In this document: positions 47,201 to 57,091 of the stretch, piece by piece
How the letters are laid out: each line of letters begins with the position of its first letter
Numbering within the stretch: position 1 is the first letter of the stretch
Assembly: GCA_022494885.1 (NCBI GenBank)
Contig: JAGVSM010003750.1
Coordinates: 62,001 to 126,000 of the forward strand
Source: Micrasema longulum
Taxonomy: Eukaryota > Arthropoda > Insecta > Trichoptera > Brachycentridae
Direction of reading: 5' to 3'
Length of the DNA: 64,000 bases
Program-made: the position numbers and the translations under genes
Notes under the pieces: model-generated
What the model was told of the DNA's origin: nothing
Databases searched by the model: none
The model's input: the letters and a program-made list of their open reading frames with translations, nothing else

Positions 47201-48545
47201 TGTTGCAACAATTTGATTCTTCCTGAAAAAAAAACCCTAATTATGTATAATAATCGTTTATACACTTAATGGAAAATGCAGCTTTGTCAAATTAGTATTG
47301 CAATAATTCATGACAAATATTTTAAGTACAGTTAGATATAACGTTTGCATTGCATATCGAGGCTATACTGACAGAATGCATTAAGTCAACAGTCTGTATA
47401 TATTTCAAATATTTTTTAATTTAGGTGCAAGATGTTGATTTTAAATTTTATGCTATGCCTAGAATAAAGATTAGTCTTTCAAAAATATTAAAATAAAATA
47501 AAATTGTGGGAAATATAATGTGTTGAATGAATAAAAAAGTTTTAAATGCGATTATCTCTGAACTAGTTTTAATGACTTAATGCATTCAGTTAGTAAAGCT
47601 TCGATATTATATTTTTATGTTGTTTAAATCTGTTGAACTTATTTAGAGAAAATATTCTATTGATACTTTCCTTATCAAACAATTAGTACTGCTGTTATAA
47701 ATTATCATTGGAAATTTATAAACAAATAACATAAAATGGTAAATTTCCAATAATTCGATTAGGCGTAGTTCAGCACAGACTGTTGTTAAATAGAGAATAT
47801 ATTGTTACGTATACGATTTTAAATATTAGGAGTTCCTGCAACCAATATTATAAATATACATTGGAAGCAGTGACACAATAACCTCAAATGTAATACTAAA
47901 CACGGTTACAAGGGCATTCATTCAAAACCACAGATGATTAATACTTCATACCGCAAGTTTTTTCTCCACCGACTCTGTCATGCAGGGTGTGAACGGAGAA
48001 TCTGGATCCCCATTGTCCGGGAATCATCTGCCTGCTTCTGAGGGGTTGTGTGACAGGCGCGTCTCCGTCAAAATTAGTCTCCAAACCACGATTGTATCTC
48101 ATTTTCGATTATCTTCAAATTACACTAACAATCATGAAAAATTGAAAGCAAAGAAAACGTTTGTAGACGCTCTCGCACCACCCCAATCATTAAACGATAT
48201 AACTGAGAACTTTGCGAAACATGTCACTTAAAAATGCGCAAAACAAAAGACAATCGAGTATGTAAACAGGTGTCAGCAATATGATAAATGAATGACGGTA
48301 TCGGAACGTGTGTGCAGAACCCTATTGGAAACAAAACTGATAATATTCAAGTTTCGCAGCAAATGGCCAGTCATCATTGATGAATCAAATGATTTGTCGT
48401 CGGCAAATTCCAATAATAGTATCCTTAGATTAATCGAATGACGTGTAAGTGTCGAAGTGGGAGTATCTGACAACCACTCCCTTATCTTTATAAGACGTTA
48501 TCATAACTATTTTACATTAGATAACAATATTATAAACATACCCAT
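35288..48545 (-). CDS. M6: M6 neuronal membrane glycoprotein (PLP/DM20/M6 proteolipid family)
   Basis: Coding exons on the minus strand: a 4-nt first exon at 48542-48545 (ATGG) or an alternative first exon 47952-48102, then 44387-44546, 41880-42039, 40559-40858, 35288-35419. Either first exon joins in phase 1 and all other phases fit, giving 251 or 300 residues. Four membrane helices are visible (about 13-31, 59-85, 113-138 and 189-213 in the short form), with both ends cytosolic. The N-terminal GDACQSC holds cysteines that are palmitoylated in relatives. The large outer loop has four cysteines (WMLCSN, GRDC, TVCEA, FCKDY) for two disulfides. The C-terminus has SANYAHIRDHEKFQELQEL and ends KDRF. 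Insect M6 acts in neurons and epithelia, including tricellular junctions. Introns contain mariner, piggyBac-like, pogo-like and LINE remnants. Confidence 0.93.
35590..35835 (-). pseudogene. Mariner-like transposase fragment
   Basis: The minus strand encodes DQLGVVYYELLKP, ITGDRYRLQ and KVILQHDN, the first two catalytic-aspartate blocks of a mariner transposase. After QHDN the sequence departs from the family and the 3' part is missing. It is inactive and lies in the last M6 intron on the same strand as M6. Confidence 0.8.
38075..38412 (+). repeat. Family C interspersed repeat (long copy)
   Basis: One of the longest copies. It runs from CAACAGAGAGGGAACACATT through GGAAGTCTAGGCATTTACAG, a CTGAAACCTTTATTGAA word and GGTAATGCCTAAAAATACTT to CAACAATATTTTGAGTATGT. 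That end word is also the start of other copies. Nested in the piggyBac-like element. Confidence 0.75.
39655..39850 (-). repeat. Repeat with GACGTCAC and CCAAT motifs
   Basis: On the minus strand it carries GACGTCACTTG, AACCAATGAT, CCGGTTTGCT and GACGTCACACG in that order. The same order is seen at 63520-63640 on the plus strand. It lies inside the piggyBac-like element and could be part of it. Confidence 0.5.
40288..40420 (+). repeat. tRNA-derived SINE, family E
   Basis: GCGGCCTTGTGGTGTATGGG (A-box region), CTCTTGTCTCAATC, B box GGGTTCTATTCCC, then AAAGCGATTTATCACAATCTT. The order matches 7795-7895 (inverse). Between the piggyBac-like element and M6 exon 4. Confidence 0.55.
42345..42470 (+). 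repeat. Dispersed repeat, family L
   Basis: ACCTAATGGTGCATAGGGCC, CCAATCGCAGCACATCTTG and a TTTTGCACTTCAGGT word, as in 5325-5450 and partly 31925-31990. M6 intron. Confidence 0.5.
42893..42957 (-). repeat. tRNA-like SINE fragment
   Basis: On the minus strand GCCTAGTGGTTGGTATATTT resembles an A-box half and TAGGGTTCAATTTC a B box. Stem pairing is poor, so not a tRNA gene. Confidence 0.4.
43655..43899 (-). pseudogene. Mariner-like transposase N-terminal fragment
   Basis: The ATG at 43899 opens MSNKIENPAACEVRSLIHFL and then NAKNIKPVHIYQQI, the helix-turn-helix DNA-binding start of one mariner subfamily. After a stop and a frameshift, FNEGRDNVHDDKRKGR follows. The catalytic core is absent. It lies in M6 intron between 42039 and 44387. 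Confidence 0.75.
44030..44280 (+). mobile_element. CR1-like LINE 3' end (RT C-terminus)
   Basis: The plus strand encodes FLSSRVVSDWNKLPS, INQLKNRLDAFLKE and an LSAYNE end, the usual C-terminus of CR1-type reverse transcriptases. It is followed at once by an (AAT)n simple tail, as expected for a 5'-truncated LINE insertion. Antisense to M6. Confidence 0.75.
45056..45795. mobile_element. Pogo/Tigger-like MITE with TA target duplication
   Basis: The left end CAGTCAAACTCGGTTATAAC and the reverse complement of the right end CAGTAAAACTTGGTTATTAC are the 'CAGT..AACTCGGTTATAACGA' termini of pogo-type elements. TA lies just outside each end (45054-45055 and 45796-45797). A second GTTATAACGAG-type word occurs near the left end, and TATAACGAG words occur near the right end. 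No transposase frame remains in the 740 bp. M6 intron 1. Confidence 0.8.
46470..47160. repeat. Cluster of TTCACTRTTATAGTGAA-like quasi-palindromes
   Basis: Related short quasi-palindromes occur at about 46474 (TTCACTGTTACAGTGAA), 46927, 46960 (TCACTGTTTTAGTGAAT), 47055 and 47131. Two of them are introduced by the same phrase CTTGGAGTTA. They may be remnants of a tandem repeat. M6 intron 1. Confidence 0.4.
46590..46772 (+). mobile_element. LINE 3' UTR, same family as 51165-51735 and 60120-60965
   Basis: AGTATATTGTTAAGTGTCCT then CGGCACGG, ending in an (AAAT)n tail, matches in inverse orientation the 3' UTRs at 51165-51300 and 60120-60240. Only the UTR is present here. M6 intron 1. Confidence 0.65.
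47952..48102 (-). CDS. M6: Alternative first coding exon of M6
   Basis: The ATG at 48102 follows an in-frame TAA two codons upstream and opens 50 codons ending in ...VGGEKTC plus one base at a GTATGA donor. That phase-1 end joins exactly to the next M6 exon to give C-GDACQSC. The segment is GC-richer than its flanks and its codons look selected (RQMIPGQWGSRFSVHTLHDR). The resulting N-terminus is cytosolic and hydrophilic. It would give a 300-residue isoform. This is inferred from frame, phase and composition, not from known isoforms. Confidence 0.65.
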
Positions 48546-50383
48546 TTTCTTTTAGTATCGTTACCCAGGCTACGCAATCAGGTCGCGATGCTCTGAATAA
48601 ACAAGGCGCTTGCGTCCACAGGTTATTTGTTTATATGTGATGCGCGACGGATCGCTCCGGTGCTCAAGTCGTTTCTTTGTCAAAGAAACCGAGAAAGTCT
48701 TTTAGCGGAAATATTTTGGATTAACACTTTCATTGACATATAGTTTAGTACAAAAACAATAAGCATTAATACATGATTTATGAAAAAGTTGAAAAGTTTT
48801 CTACGTTTTCTAATTAGAAAACATGAGCAATTTTTCCAGCAATGGATACTGGCGGATTTTTTTTATTACAGGCCAAGGCGATTGGCATTATTGGCAATAT
48901 ATGGTATATTATAACATTGGTAACACTTTCTCAATTTCCTTTCCTTTTCTAATTTAGAGAAAATAACATTTAATGAATCTTCTTTTTCTTTGTTTAATGG
49001 CTTTTCCGCAGTTAGAAGCGCATGATAAATGATAATGTAAAAAATACACCTACGAGAAACATCACAAAAGTTAAATCCAAACTTGGAGTTAATTTTCAGA
49101 TTACCGGCATAATTTGGTCGCATTTGGATAAATAAAAACATTGAAACACAATTTTTGAAAACTGGTTTGCTTTCAATAAGCTAGCACCTAAATATAAAAA
49201 AAATGTTTTTTAAAAGCTCGTAAATATAAAAGTTTTCAATAGTCGAGCTCAATAATGTTGTGCCTTAAATTTAAAAAGGTCAACGTTTTGGAAATTTTGC
49301 GGCTTTTTAAAGAACTATTCGATAATAAATATTAATTACAAACATTACCACATAAATTGTGTATGTGCATATAAATAGAATAAATGCACTTATTTTAAAA
49401 TAAACATTGACCCTTTACAAAATCATTGTTAGAAAGGCAAATTAAAATCCAGTATTGGCTCTTTTAGAACCAATTCACAAAATTAAAAAAAAAAAACGAT
49501 TTTTACACATTCCAAAATGTTTGGAGTATGTTAAAATGTTTGCAGATAGGCTGGATTTCCTCCCTAGGGAGTGATTTAGATAAACAAAGTCAATAGATGG
49601 AAGAATTGAGAAAACTTGAATGTTTAAACAAAGGCAGAATGGTAAATGTTACACAGCGTGTAAAGTGGTAACTCAAACCAGCCAATGACTGATCATAAGC
49701 CCTGTAAATGCCTAGACTTCCAAATTCCCTTCTCAAAGGTGTTTTTCCTCCTTGTTGCAAAAAATTTAGACTAAAATATATTGTTTACATTATAAACTAT
49801 TACTCTCTTTTTAAAGGCATGGATTATTTTGAGAAACTTTAAAACCTTAATTTTAGTACTAGACTATAGGAACTCTGCGAAAACTACGTAATGATTGTGT
49901 TTTTCTAAAAACATTTCTTGATAAACTGCACTTTAATTATAATCATGATAATACTATGTTTTTTCCACTGTCATTTATTATTTTCACCGGTGACCAGATT
50001 TCGTTGTTATTAAAATTGTCAGATTGGTGAAAACTATAAATAAAAGTAAAAAAAAAAAAAACTAAATACTTTACATTTATTATTATGCATTACTTCTTTT
50101 AAATTTTTAATCATTAAATCTAACATTCAAATGCAATTTTTGAAGCTGTTTTTTCTGAAGATAGTTTATTAGGTTCGTTTTCTCTATAGTAAATTATTGT
50201 TTATGGGCATGGTACTTGTTTTCTATTTCTCACAGATATTTTTTAAATGTCAGATTAAAGTTTGAGACAATCTTTTAGACGTAACCTAGAAATTTGGTTA
50301 TGGGAGATTTCTACCCCATTTGCATATAAAATAGTTTTACATATTCCGAAAAGTGTACTGGTTCGAACAATTTCACATTCAAA
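48546..50383. other. Divergent intergenic region between M6 and mRpL21
   Basis: The left 150 bp is GC-richer (CGCGACGGATCGCTCCGG) and should contain the M6 5' UTR and promoter. On the minus strand a TATAAAC word is at about 48630-48635 with a TTCAG initiator-like word 40 bp further. The right end must hold the mRpL21 promoter. A family C repeat sits at 49515-49765. Nothing else is recognised. Confidence 0.5.
49515..49765 (-). repeat. Family C interspersed repeat
   Basis: Reverse-strand copy running from a GGAGTATGTTAAAATGTTTG segment and CTGGATTTCCTCCCTAGGGA through ACCAGCCAATGACTGATCAT to TGCCTAGACTTCCAAATTCC. The CTGGATTTCCTCCC block is on the opposite orientation from the rest, so two copies of different orientation may be fused here. 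Confidence 0.65.
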
Positions 50384-51013
50384 ATGGCTCTCCTTAACGT
50401 TGCCTCTAAATTAACAAGTATATTTTTTAACAGAGCAGCGGGTCAGTAAAATTGAATACATCGTAATTTAAATCAAGTATTCCAAAATATTTGTTTCAAT
50501 AAAAGATTTTATAAACATGTAACTCTAATTAAAGTCTCTTTTACAGCTGCCGTTCTTCCTAGATTCAATTCAACACATCAACCCCTTGAAAACTTAGAAG
50601 AAAAGAAGAATTCCCACGGTCTTATTGATACTGTAAATAAACTCGCTGGTGCTAATATCAGCAGATGCTTTGCGATAGTCCATCTGATGGGCAAGCAGTG
50701 GCGTGTTACTGACGGCGACCTTTTGATGCTGACAGGAACATGGCCTCCGAATATAGGAGATGAAGTTAAACTTGAAAAGGTGCTTCTAGCTGGTACCAAG
50801 GATTTCAGCCTCATCGGGAGACCCTTAGTCCAGCCTGGACTAGTAAACGTCACCGCTACAGTCATCTCCAAGAATCTCTCATACACCAAAACTAGATTCC
50901 GTAAGAAAAGGAGGAAGCAGTTTATGAGAATCAACTTTATAAGAGCAGAACAGACTGTACTGAGAATAAACCAGGTGCAAATCGGTTCCCATTTGAATCA
51001 ATCCCCCGAATAA
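50384..51013 (+). CDS. mRpL21: Mitochondrial ribosomal protein bL21m
   Basis: Two exons, 50384-50441 and 50547-51013, separated by a 105-bp intron (GTCAGT donor, TTTTACAG acceptor) and joined in phase 1. The product has 174 residues. The first 30 or so residues are hydrophobic/basic with no acidic residue (MALLNVASKLTSIFFNRAA), a mitochondrial targeting signal. The bL21 core runs from about 60 to 165, with FAIVHLMGKQWRVTDGD, GDEVKLEKVLLAG, and the basic RNA-contacting YTKTRFRKKRRKQF, then RINFIR. It is part of the large subunit of the mitochondrial ribosome. Start choice: first ATG in frame, just after AACAATTTCACATTCAAA. Transcribed away from M6. Confidence 0.95.
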
Positions 51014-51164
51014 TATTTTTTTACATTATAAATAATTCACAGTTTCATACAATATAGGAAATGTCTAGTTACAAACCAAATCAAATATAAAGATATTTAT
51101 AAATAATAATAGTTTTTATTGAAAATCTTTTATTATTTAATTTAATTTTATCTAGAATTGTAAA

Positions 51165-51735
51165 TGACCAGGTATTTATTTATTTATTCATATTTTTCTC
51201 TTACAAACTATAATTAATAATAAAAATAATGTGACCTCACTGGGGTTGCCCGTGCTGAGGACGCTTAACAATATACTTTTTGAAATGTTTTTACATTAGA
51301 GAATTAACAAAGAAAACTAACTTAATAAACAGAGATAATTAACAAAATATTCAGTTTTAAAAACTAGGTATATATGTACATCCATATTATTAATATCACA
51401 AAACGCACAATGAAAATAACTAAAACCTAACATAAGCTATACACTTGTGGAGCGGTTGATTCAAAATTGGTTTGGGCGAAAGAGACAATCCATTTTACTT
51501 CTACCTAGCTCCACTATCCATTTTTTATAGCCTTTTTAAACATTTTCTCGTTACTAATTGTTTTAATAGATAGTGCAATTAGGTTATAGATTTTAATTGA
51601 ATAATACTCAAAATCCCTTTGTCCGAAAGTGGTATTAGTATTGTTTCCAAAGTTCATCCCTAAACTTAAGGTTAAATTTTTTCCTGGTACCTGTATATTT
51701 GATTGAATTGTAGTCAAATTACCAGCGGATTAAAA
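51165..51735 (-). mobile_element. LINE 3' end
   Basis: The minus strand encodes NTTFGQRDFEYYSIKIYN and KTISNEKMFKKAIKNG, a Jockey-like RT C-terminus, followed by a 3' UTR with ACACTTGTGGAGCGG-type words (inverse). The same family is at 60120-60965. It starts only about 150 bp after the mRpL21 stop. Confidence 0.75.
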
Positions 51736-51904
51736 TGAATCAATATCTCTCTTAGCTGCAAGGATCTTTCTTTTGATAAAGACATGAGATAATATATTTA
51801 ATTTTGAGTTTGATAATAATATTATGATTTATGAAATTCTGAATATTTTTTTTATTTTAACACATTTGCAGTTATACCAGCTATAGCCATCAAAATCTTG
51901 TTTC

Positions 51905-52890
51905 TCATTTATTTTTTTTATTTTATTTTCTTTCTGTTGACGCCCATGGGGCTTTTACATTATACATACTATATCATAAGAAAAAGTTACACATTAAACA
52001 TAATTAACATTTTTCAAATATAAAAATTAAAAAAAAATATATATTATTAAAATTTAAAAATAAAGTTACATAGTTAACATAATACACTATTGAGACATAA
52101 TACATACATTATATTATGTTTATAATATAAGGCATAACAGGATTTAAATAAAACATAATTATTTTTTTACACCGGTAAACTAAACTTTAAAGTGAAGTTA
52201 TTTAAAATGTTGAAAACTGAAAAGGGTTTTATAGACTAAAAATATAAAACATAACACGGGCTAACTTTTAAGCATACATAAATACGATCGAGGATTTATT
52301 GACTAGACTCAGTCGCGTCGGTCGCCTGTAGTACTTTGGTCTTGAATATGCTCAATGAGTAACGAAATATATCAACATCGCCATATTCATTACCAAGGCG
52401 ATGAAGTCTAGCTATAGGTGAATTTACATAGTAGTTGTGCCCGCTGGACACCTCGACAAACACCGACTTATTTCGTGTGCGGCGGGAAGGTATTTTAATA
52501 TTGACCAGTCGCGTTAAATCAGGGCTGTCCAGCGCGCCATTTACAATTTTATATAGGTTTACTAAATCGGTTAAGATTCTCCTATTCGAGAGAGTAGACA
52601 ATTTTAAATTATTTGATAGGAAGTTGTAGTCGATTTGGTCAACGGGAATATTAAGTTTAAAATTTATGAAGCGAAGGAATTTATGTTGGACTTTTTCTAA
52701 TTTTATGTTATGTATTTTATAGCAAGGTGACCAAATTATTGAATTATACTCTAAGTTACTCCGATTTAGAAAATGATGGCTGTAGCCGTCAGTCCAAAAC
52801 ACATCGGTTGAGAAAAGACGCCTATAGCCTAAGTGAAACTGAAATAATTTTATTATATCGTAGGCGAAAAGATTGTGTCCCAATTAAAAA
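51905..52890 (-). mobile_element. Jockey-like LINE, RT C-terminal part and 3' UTR
   Basis: A 195-codon minus-strand frame (52296-52883) reads LEYNSIIWSPCYKIHNIKLE, KVQHKFLRFINFK and SRRTRNKSVF, typical of the thumb and C-terminal part of Jockey-clade reverse transcriptases. The 3' UTR ends in AAAGCCCCATGGGCGTCAAC and an A/T-rich (AAAAT)n tail at about 51905-51935. The open frame is the longest transposon frame in the window, so the insertion is fairly recent. 5'-truncated. Confidence 0.8.
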
Positions 52891-52974
52891 CCAACGTCTT
52901 CCAGTATGTTAGTAAAATTAGATTTATACCAAATCACCAACTACAAAAAAAAAGTTTTTTAAATTTTTGTAAAG

Positions 52975-53113
52975 GAATAACCCGCTGAGGCTTAATTTAG
53001 AGGCTTGTCAGCAGGTGGGATAGAGGGGATATGGAAGGAGGCAATGAAAAATGCACAACACCCAGACCAATTGAGAAAAAAAATATTTTTCACATTTTTT
53101 TCTTGCAACTGTC
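52975..53113 (-). repeat. tRNA-derived SINE, family A (truncated)
   Basis: It shares AATAACCCGCTGAGGCTTAA, TTAGAGGCTTGTCAGCAGG and CCAATTGAGAAAAA with 34845-35046. The tRNA-like head is missing. Confidence 0.7.
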
Positions 53114-53689
53114 ATGTTATGTTATAAATTATATACTATTGTAGACCCTGTGAGAAGAAAGTATTTACAGGTGGAAAAACAGTGATTCATAACCTTAAAA
53201 TAATGATCTAGAGACAAAATATAAATAACATTTCCTTGAGGTAATTAAAATATTGGTTTATTTTGGAGACTGCATCCCAATATTTCTGCTATTACCTCTT
53301 TTATTTACTCACATAATAACAAAGGTATTAATGAGTATTCTTAGTTCTGAGAGAAATTATTTATTGTGATCTGATCTAAACCGCATGAATGAGGTAACGG
53401 TTTTTGTTTTTTGAGCTTCCATTTCGAAACTTGTCTTTTTTTAAACATAAATTTGAGTTTATGAATCTCGGGTACAAGTTTAGGGTAGCAAAATATTGTA
53501 GGGAATGCAGTTGATTTGTTAATTTTAGTATTCAATCATGTTGATCTCATAGAAAATTTAAACCAGAACCTTTTTAATTCGTTCGATAATTACATTACAC
53601 TGCATGGCAGGGAAACAGATAATATCAATGATACATTGCAACAATTTACATTGTATTTCATCAACAGATATATAAAATTAAACAAAACT

Positions 53690-54273
53690 TCGTAAAACAT
53701 TGCTTAGGTACATTTAAATACCTCGGCAGGCAAATCACTTCTGACCTGGATCCGGATAGGGAAATTAGATGCAGAATAGAGATAGCACGATCAGCATTCA
53801 ATGTCATGAAATCATTCTTCTGCAGTGATAGTCTTAATTTAAAACTGAGATAGAGGACGGTCAAGTGCTATGTGTGGTCAATACTGATCTACGGGGTTGG
53901 AGCATGCACTCTCAAGGTGAACTCCATGAACCGATTAGAGGCTTTTGAAATGTGGGTTCACCGGAAAATGCTGAGAATTCCGTGGACAGATTTAGTGTCT
54001 AATGTGGAGGTGCTGAGACGAGCCAGTGCCGAAAAAGAACTACTGTCCTCAATAAAACAGAGAAAACTCACATTTCTAGGCCGTATCATGCGCGGAAGCA
54101 AATATGCGCTTCTGCAGCTAACCATGATGGGGAAGATCGAGGGAAAGCGGAGCGTGTCCTGGCTGAGAAGCATCTGCGACCGGACGGGAGTGCGCGCGGT
54201 CGAGGCGCTGTTCCAGTTGGCACAGGACCGGAATGCCTACTCTAAAGTGATCGCCAACGTCGGGGGGACCTGA
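53690..54273 (+). mobile_element. RTE-clade LINE, RT C-terminal half
   Basis: FKYLGRQITSDLDPDREIRC, then KCYVWSILIYGVGACTLKV, MNRLEAFEMWVHRKMLRIPW and IKQRKLTFLGRIMRGSKY are diagnostic of RTE reverse transcriptases. One in-frame TAG (near 53850) interrupts it. It ends at a TGA after VIANVGGT. The GC content is well above the flanks. Confidence 0.88.
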
Positions 54274-54289
54274 TATGGCACAGAAATAA

Positions 54290-54650
54290 GGAGATGTAAA
54301 ATACAGTATGCATAGCTGAGATAAGCATTATTGATAAAATATCAAGAAAGGGGTGCTGCGTTGGTTTATACATGTAGAGCAAATAGACAGCGAAAGAACA
54401 GTTAAAAATATTTACAATGTAAACATTCATGGATGCAGAAGGAAGACTGAGAAAGACTTAGCATGACCAAATCCAACAAATATTTGATGATAGACATGTC
54501 AAAAGTCAGAATAATTGGCGTGCGTACATGGGAAGATATATATATGTAGAGAAAACGACAAAGTGAGGTTTGTATGTAAAGACAGAATGGTGGGGCGTTC
54601 AATATCTCCGCCTACTCCTCCAGTACAATGACATAATGGTTTGCTTGTAA
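54290..54650 (+). mobile_element. RTE-type LINE 3' end
   Basis: Close relative of 57965-58365 and 9690-9905: GCTGAGATAAGCATTATTGA, then degraded frames matching DQIQQI and YVEK blocks. Several stops. It starts within 20 bp of the previous RTE fragment, so two different RTE families are joined here. Confidence 0.7.
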
Positions 54651-55104
54651 TATTTGCATTTTCGGAAATTCATTTTCATCTTTTCTAAGATAATATCTGC
54701 TTGTTGATACTGAAGCAATTAGTAACATTCTAGAAGTTTTAAGTCCCACTGAGAGGTATACATTAATTCAAAACTCTTTATTGGAATTACTACGAGAGCT
54801 TTGTATTGAATAATGTTAATGTTGAAAACAAAACTAAAATATTAATGTTTGGCTTACAAAATAATGAATATAGAATAAAACAGGATGTAATAAATCATAG
54901 TACATATATTATTATGTACATAAAAGTATTTGTCTTATGTGAGTAGCTTGTTGTAAGTTAACTAAAATAGGTGAAGGAAGAAAAGTAAAAATGCATAGGA
55001 ATATTTTTTTTTAATATTTCTTTTATTTATTTACATTTTTAGGCCGGGTTATTTGATCAGCAGTAATAGTTAAAAACCAAAAGTTATACTAACATACTAT
55101 AACA

Positions 55105-55500
55105 GAGATGAAGAACTTTATAGAGAAGGTAATATAGAAGTCTAGGAATGTTAGTTTTAACAGCTCCCCAGGAAGTTTAATCCAGTCCTTGTCTACAAAA
55201 ATTTGGACCAACTCAAAATATTGTTTCAAAAGTAATAGTTCAAGTTTAAAAAAGTATTCCTTTTTTCATACAAAAAATAATCTGTTTAAAATTGTTACTA
55301 TTACTTGAGATTTTTAGCTATTACTAATTTCTAAGGGTCAAACAACCGGGCCTCAGTCAACAATATTTCGAGTTTGTCCAAATATTTTTGATCAAACTAA
55401 TTGGTCAAATAAGAATAAAAATTAAACATGTTTTCAGGCGTTGCCTAGTAGGTGGAATAATTCAGTCAGATGAATTTCACCCTCATCAATAAAGGTTCTG
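55105..55500 (+). repeat. Family C-related sequence
   Basis: Broken pieces of the family: AGAAGTCTAGGAATGTTAG, AACTCAAAATATTG, GTCAACAATATTTCGAGTTT and (inverted) TTGCCTAGTAGGTGGAATAA with TCATCAATAAAGGTTCTG. Confidence 0.5.
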
Positions 55501-55996
55501 AAAATGAAAAAAATTGGCTATGAAAAAGTGCTTGTTATCTTTGGTAACATGCAGAAATAATTTATTCACATAAATCTTACCCGCATCAAAAACGATTACT
55601 GCAATATAATTTTATCTTATGCAAATCAATACCATATAAAACTACGCAGGATTATACTTTATTGACAGCTTATTTTATCATTACAAAAAAAAAAATCATA
55701 AATTTGGTTTTACGCGAGGTAGACTAAAAAAAATAGGTCAAAATTTACCAAAATAAACTAGTTATTTGAGCATCATAATATTTGCACCACTATTTTTAAA
55801 CAGCCATACCGGCGCTGGAAACAAATCAAATAGTTGACAGCGATGTCATAATTCCCGCTGTAGACCCGTTAGGCATGCCTAATTCCCGGAGATGTAAGAA
55901 TTAAACTAATTAAGTTTAATATTCTTAACAAATGAGTTGCATGCGAGGTTCGTAAAACTGTTTTTTAAACGATGAAGAAAAAATGCTACACTTTGT

Positions 55997-56540
55997 TAGT
56001 GCTTGGTCACGATGCGGCACGGCACGGGCAAGGTATTTGTGCGCGGGCACCGCGCGCGTTTTTCCACGTGGTTTTTTTTTGTTGGTTCTGATTTTTTATG
56101 TAGGAGTTGCATTTATTATTTTCTTTACTTATTATGTACAAGGCTTATATTAACTGCAAAATATATGTTCCTTCTAATTACTCTAACTATAGTGTGAGGA
56201 TCTGGTGGGATAATCGGCTAATTGAAAAACATCAACAGACCTTTCCTTCTACTTCGAGTGTTGGCATCTTTAAGTGTTGGGACCCGGAGGAATATTCTTT
56301 ACTCGTAATGGGCCAGTCAGGAACATTATACAATCAGGAAATCCATTCAAAACCTAAACTGATACCAGGGAGATTGTTCTGTATCTACACAAGTATCACA
56401 AAACGGTGTGTCACACGATCAAGATCAAATTGGTCTGATTTCCCCGCAAACCACGTGGTCGTACCTTGAAACGCGCGCGACGTCCGCGCGCGGGCTTCGG
56501 GCCCGCGCCGCGAAACGCTCGCCCTTGTGGCCACGCACTA
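55997..56540. mobile_element. GC-rich inverted-repeat element
   Basis: The left arm (TAGTGCTTGGTCAC ... CGCGCGCGTTT ... CCACGTGGTTT) and the reverse complement of the right arm (TAGTGCGTGGCCAC ... CGCGCGCGTTT ... CCACGTGGTTT) match in order with indels over about 90 bp. The right arm holds an 8-bp GC hairpin (GCGCGGGC, loop, GCCCGCGC). TAGTG fits the hAT terminus YARNG, but the flanks show no 8-bp duplication. A 120-codon frame inside (56107-56469) matches nothing I know. Confidence 0.6.
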
Positions 56541-56824
56541 GTCGAGTAAAATCTAATACATACCTAGACAAAAATAAATATTATTAATGAACAAATAGCA
56601 TGAGCTATTTTATAGCACAGGTATTAAAAATCTTCCGGAACAAATCATCATATCGTCTTGGCGGTGAAGACACCCAATACTAAGGTACTCGTATCTTTTT
56701 TGCAACAAACATTTTTACTACTTTTCCTATGAAATTTGTAATGTTAAATCCGGTTATAAATATATCCTAACGTCCAGGTGGATGGGGAATACAGTGCTGT
56801 GTGTAAAATAAAACTCGAATTAAC

Positions 56825-57085
56825 ATATAACAAGAGATATTTTGAGTTTGTCCAAATTTTTATAGAAGATCACTGGATTCAACCCCCTAGGGAGCTGTTA
56901 ATATAAACATACTCGTATTACAATAGAGATAAATAACAGTTTAGAGATGGGAATATATAAGATGTTTGTGAAGTAAAAGAGCTGAAATCTTTATTTATGG
57001 GGGATTAGATTAATCTGGCTGAATTTTTACCTACTAGGCAACGCCTGAAACCGATTTTTATTTTTTTATACTTCTTATGCCAGTT
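56825..57085 (+). repeat. Family C interspersed repeat (3' part)
   Basis: GAGATATTTTGAGTTTGTCC, then TAGGGAGCTGTTAATATAAA, AAAGAGCTGAAATCTTTATT and TACTAGGCAACGCCTGAAA. Directly followed by the 57092-57383 MITE and then by another family C copy, so two copies were in tandem before the MITE inserted. Confidence 0.65.
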
Positions 57086-57091
57086 AGTTAA

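Noticed and set aside
48866..49141. 91-codon frame (-) upstream of M6
   Set aside because: The end (YHALLTAEKPLNKEKED) looks protein-like, but I recognise no family, the first part is AT-rich filler and there is no supporting splice site.
52435..52629. Plus-strand frame over the Jockey-like LINE
   Set aside because: Shadow of the longer minus-strand reverse-transcriptase frame.
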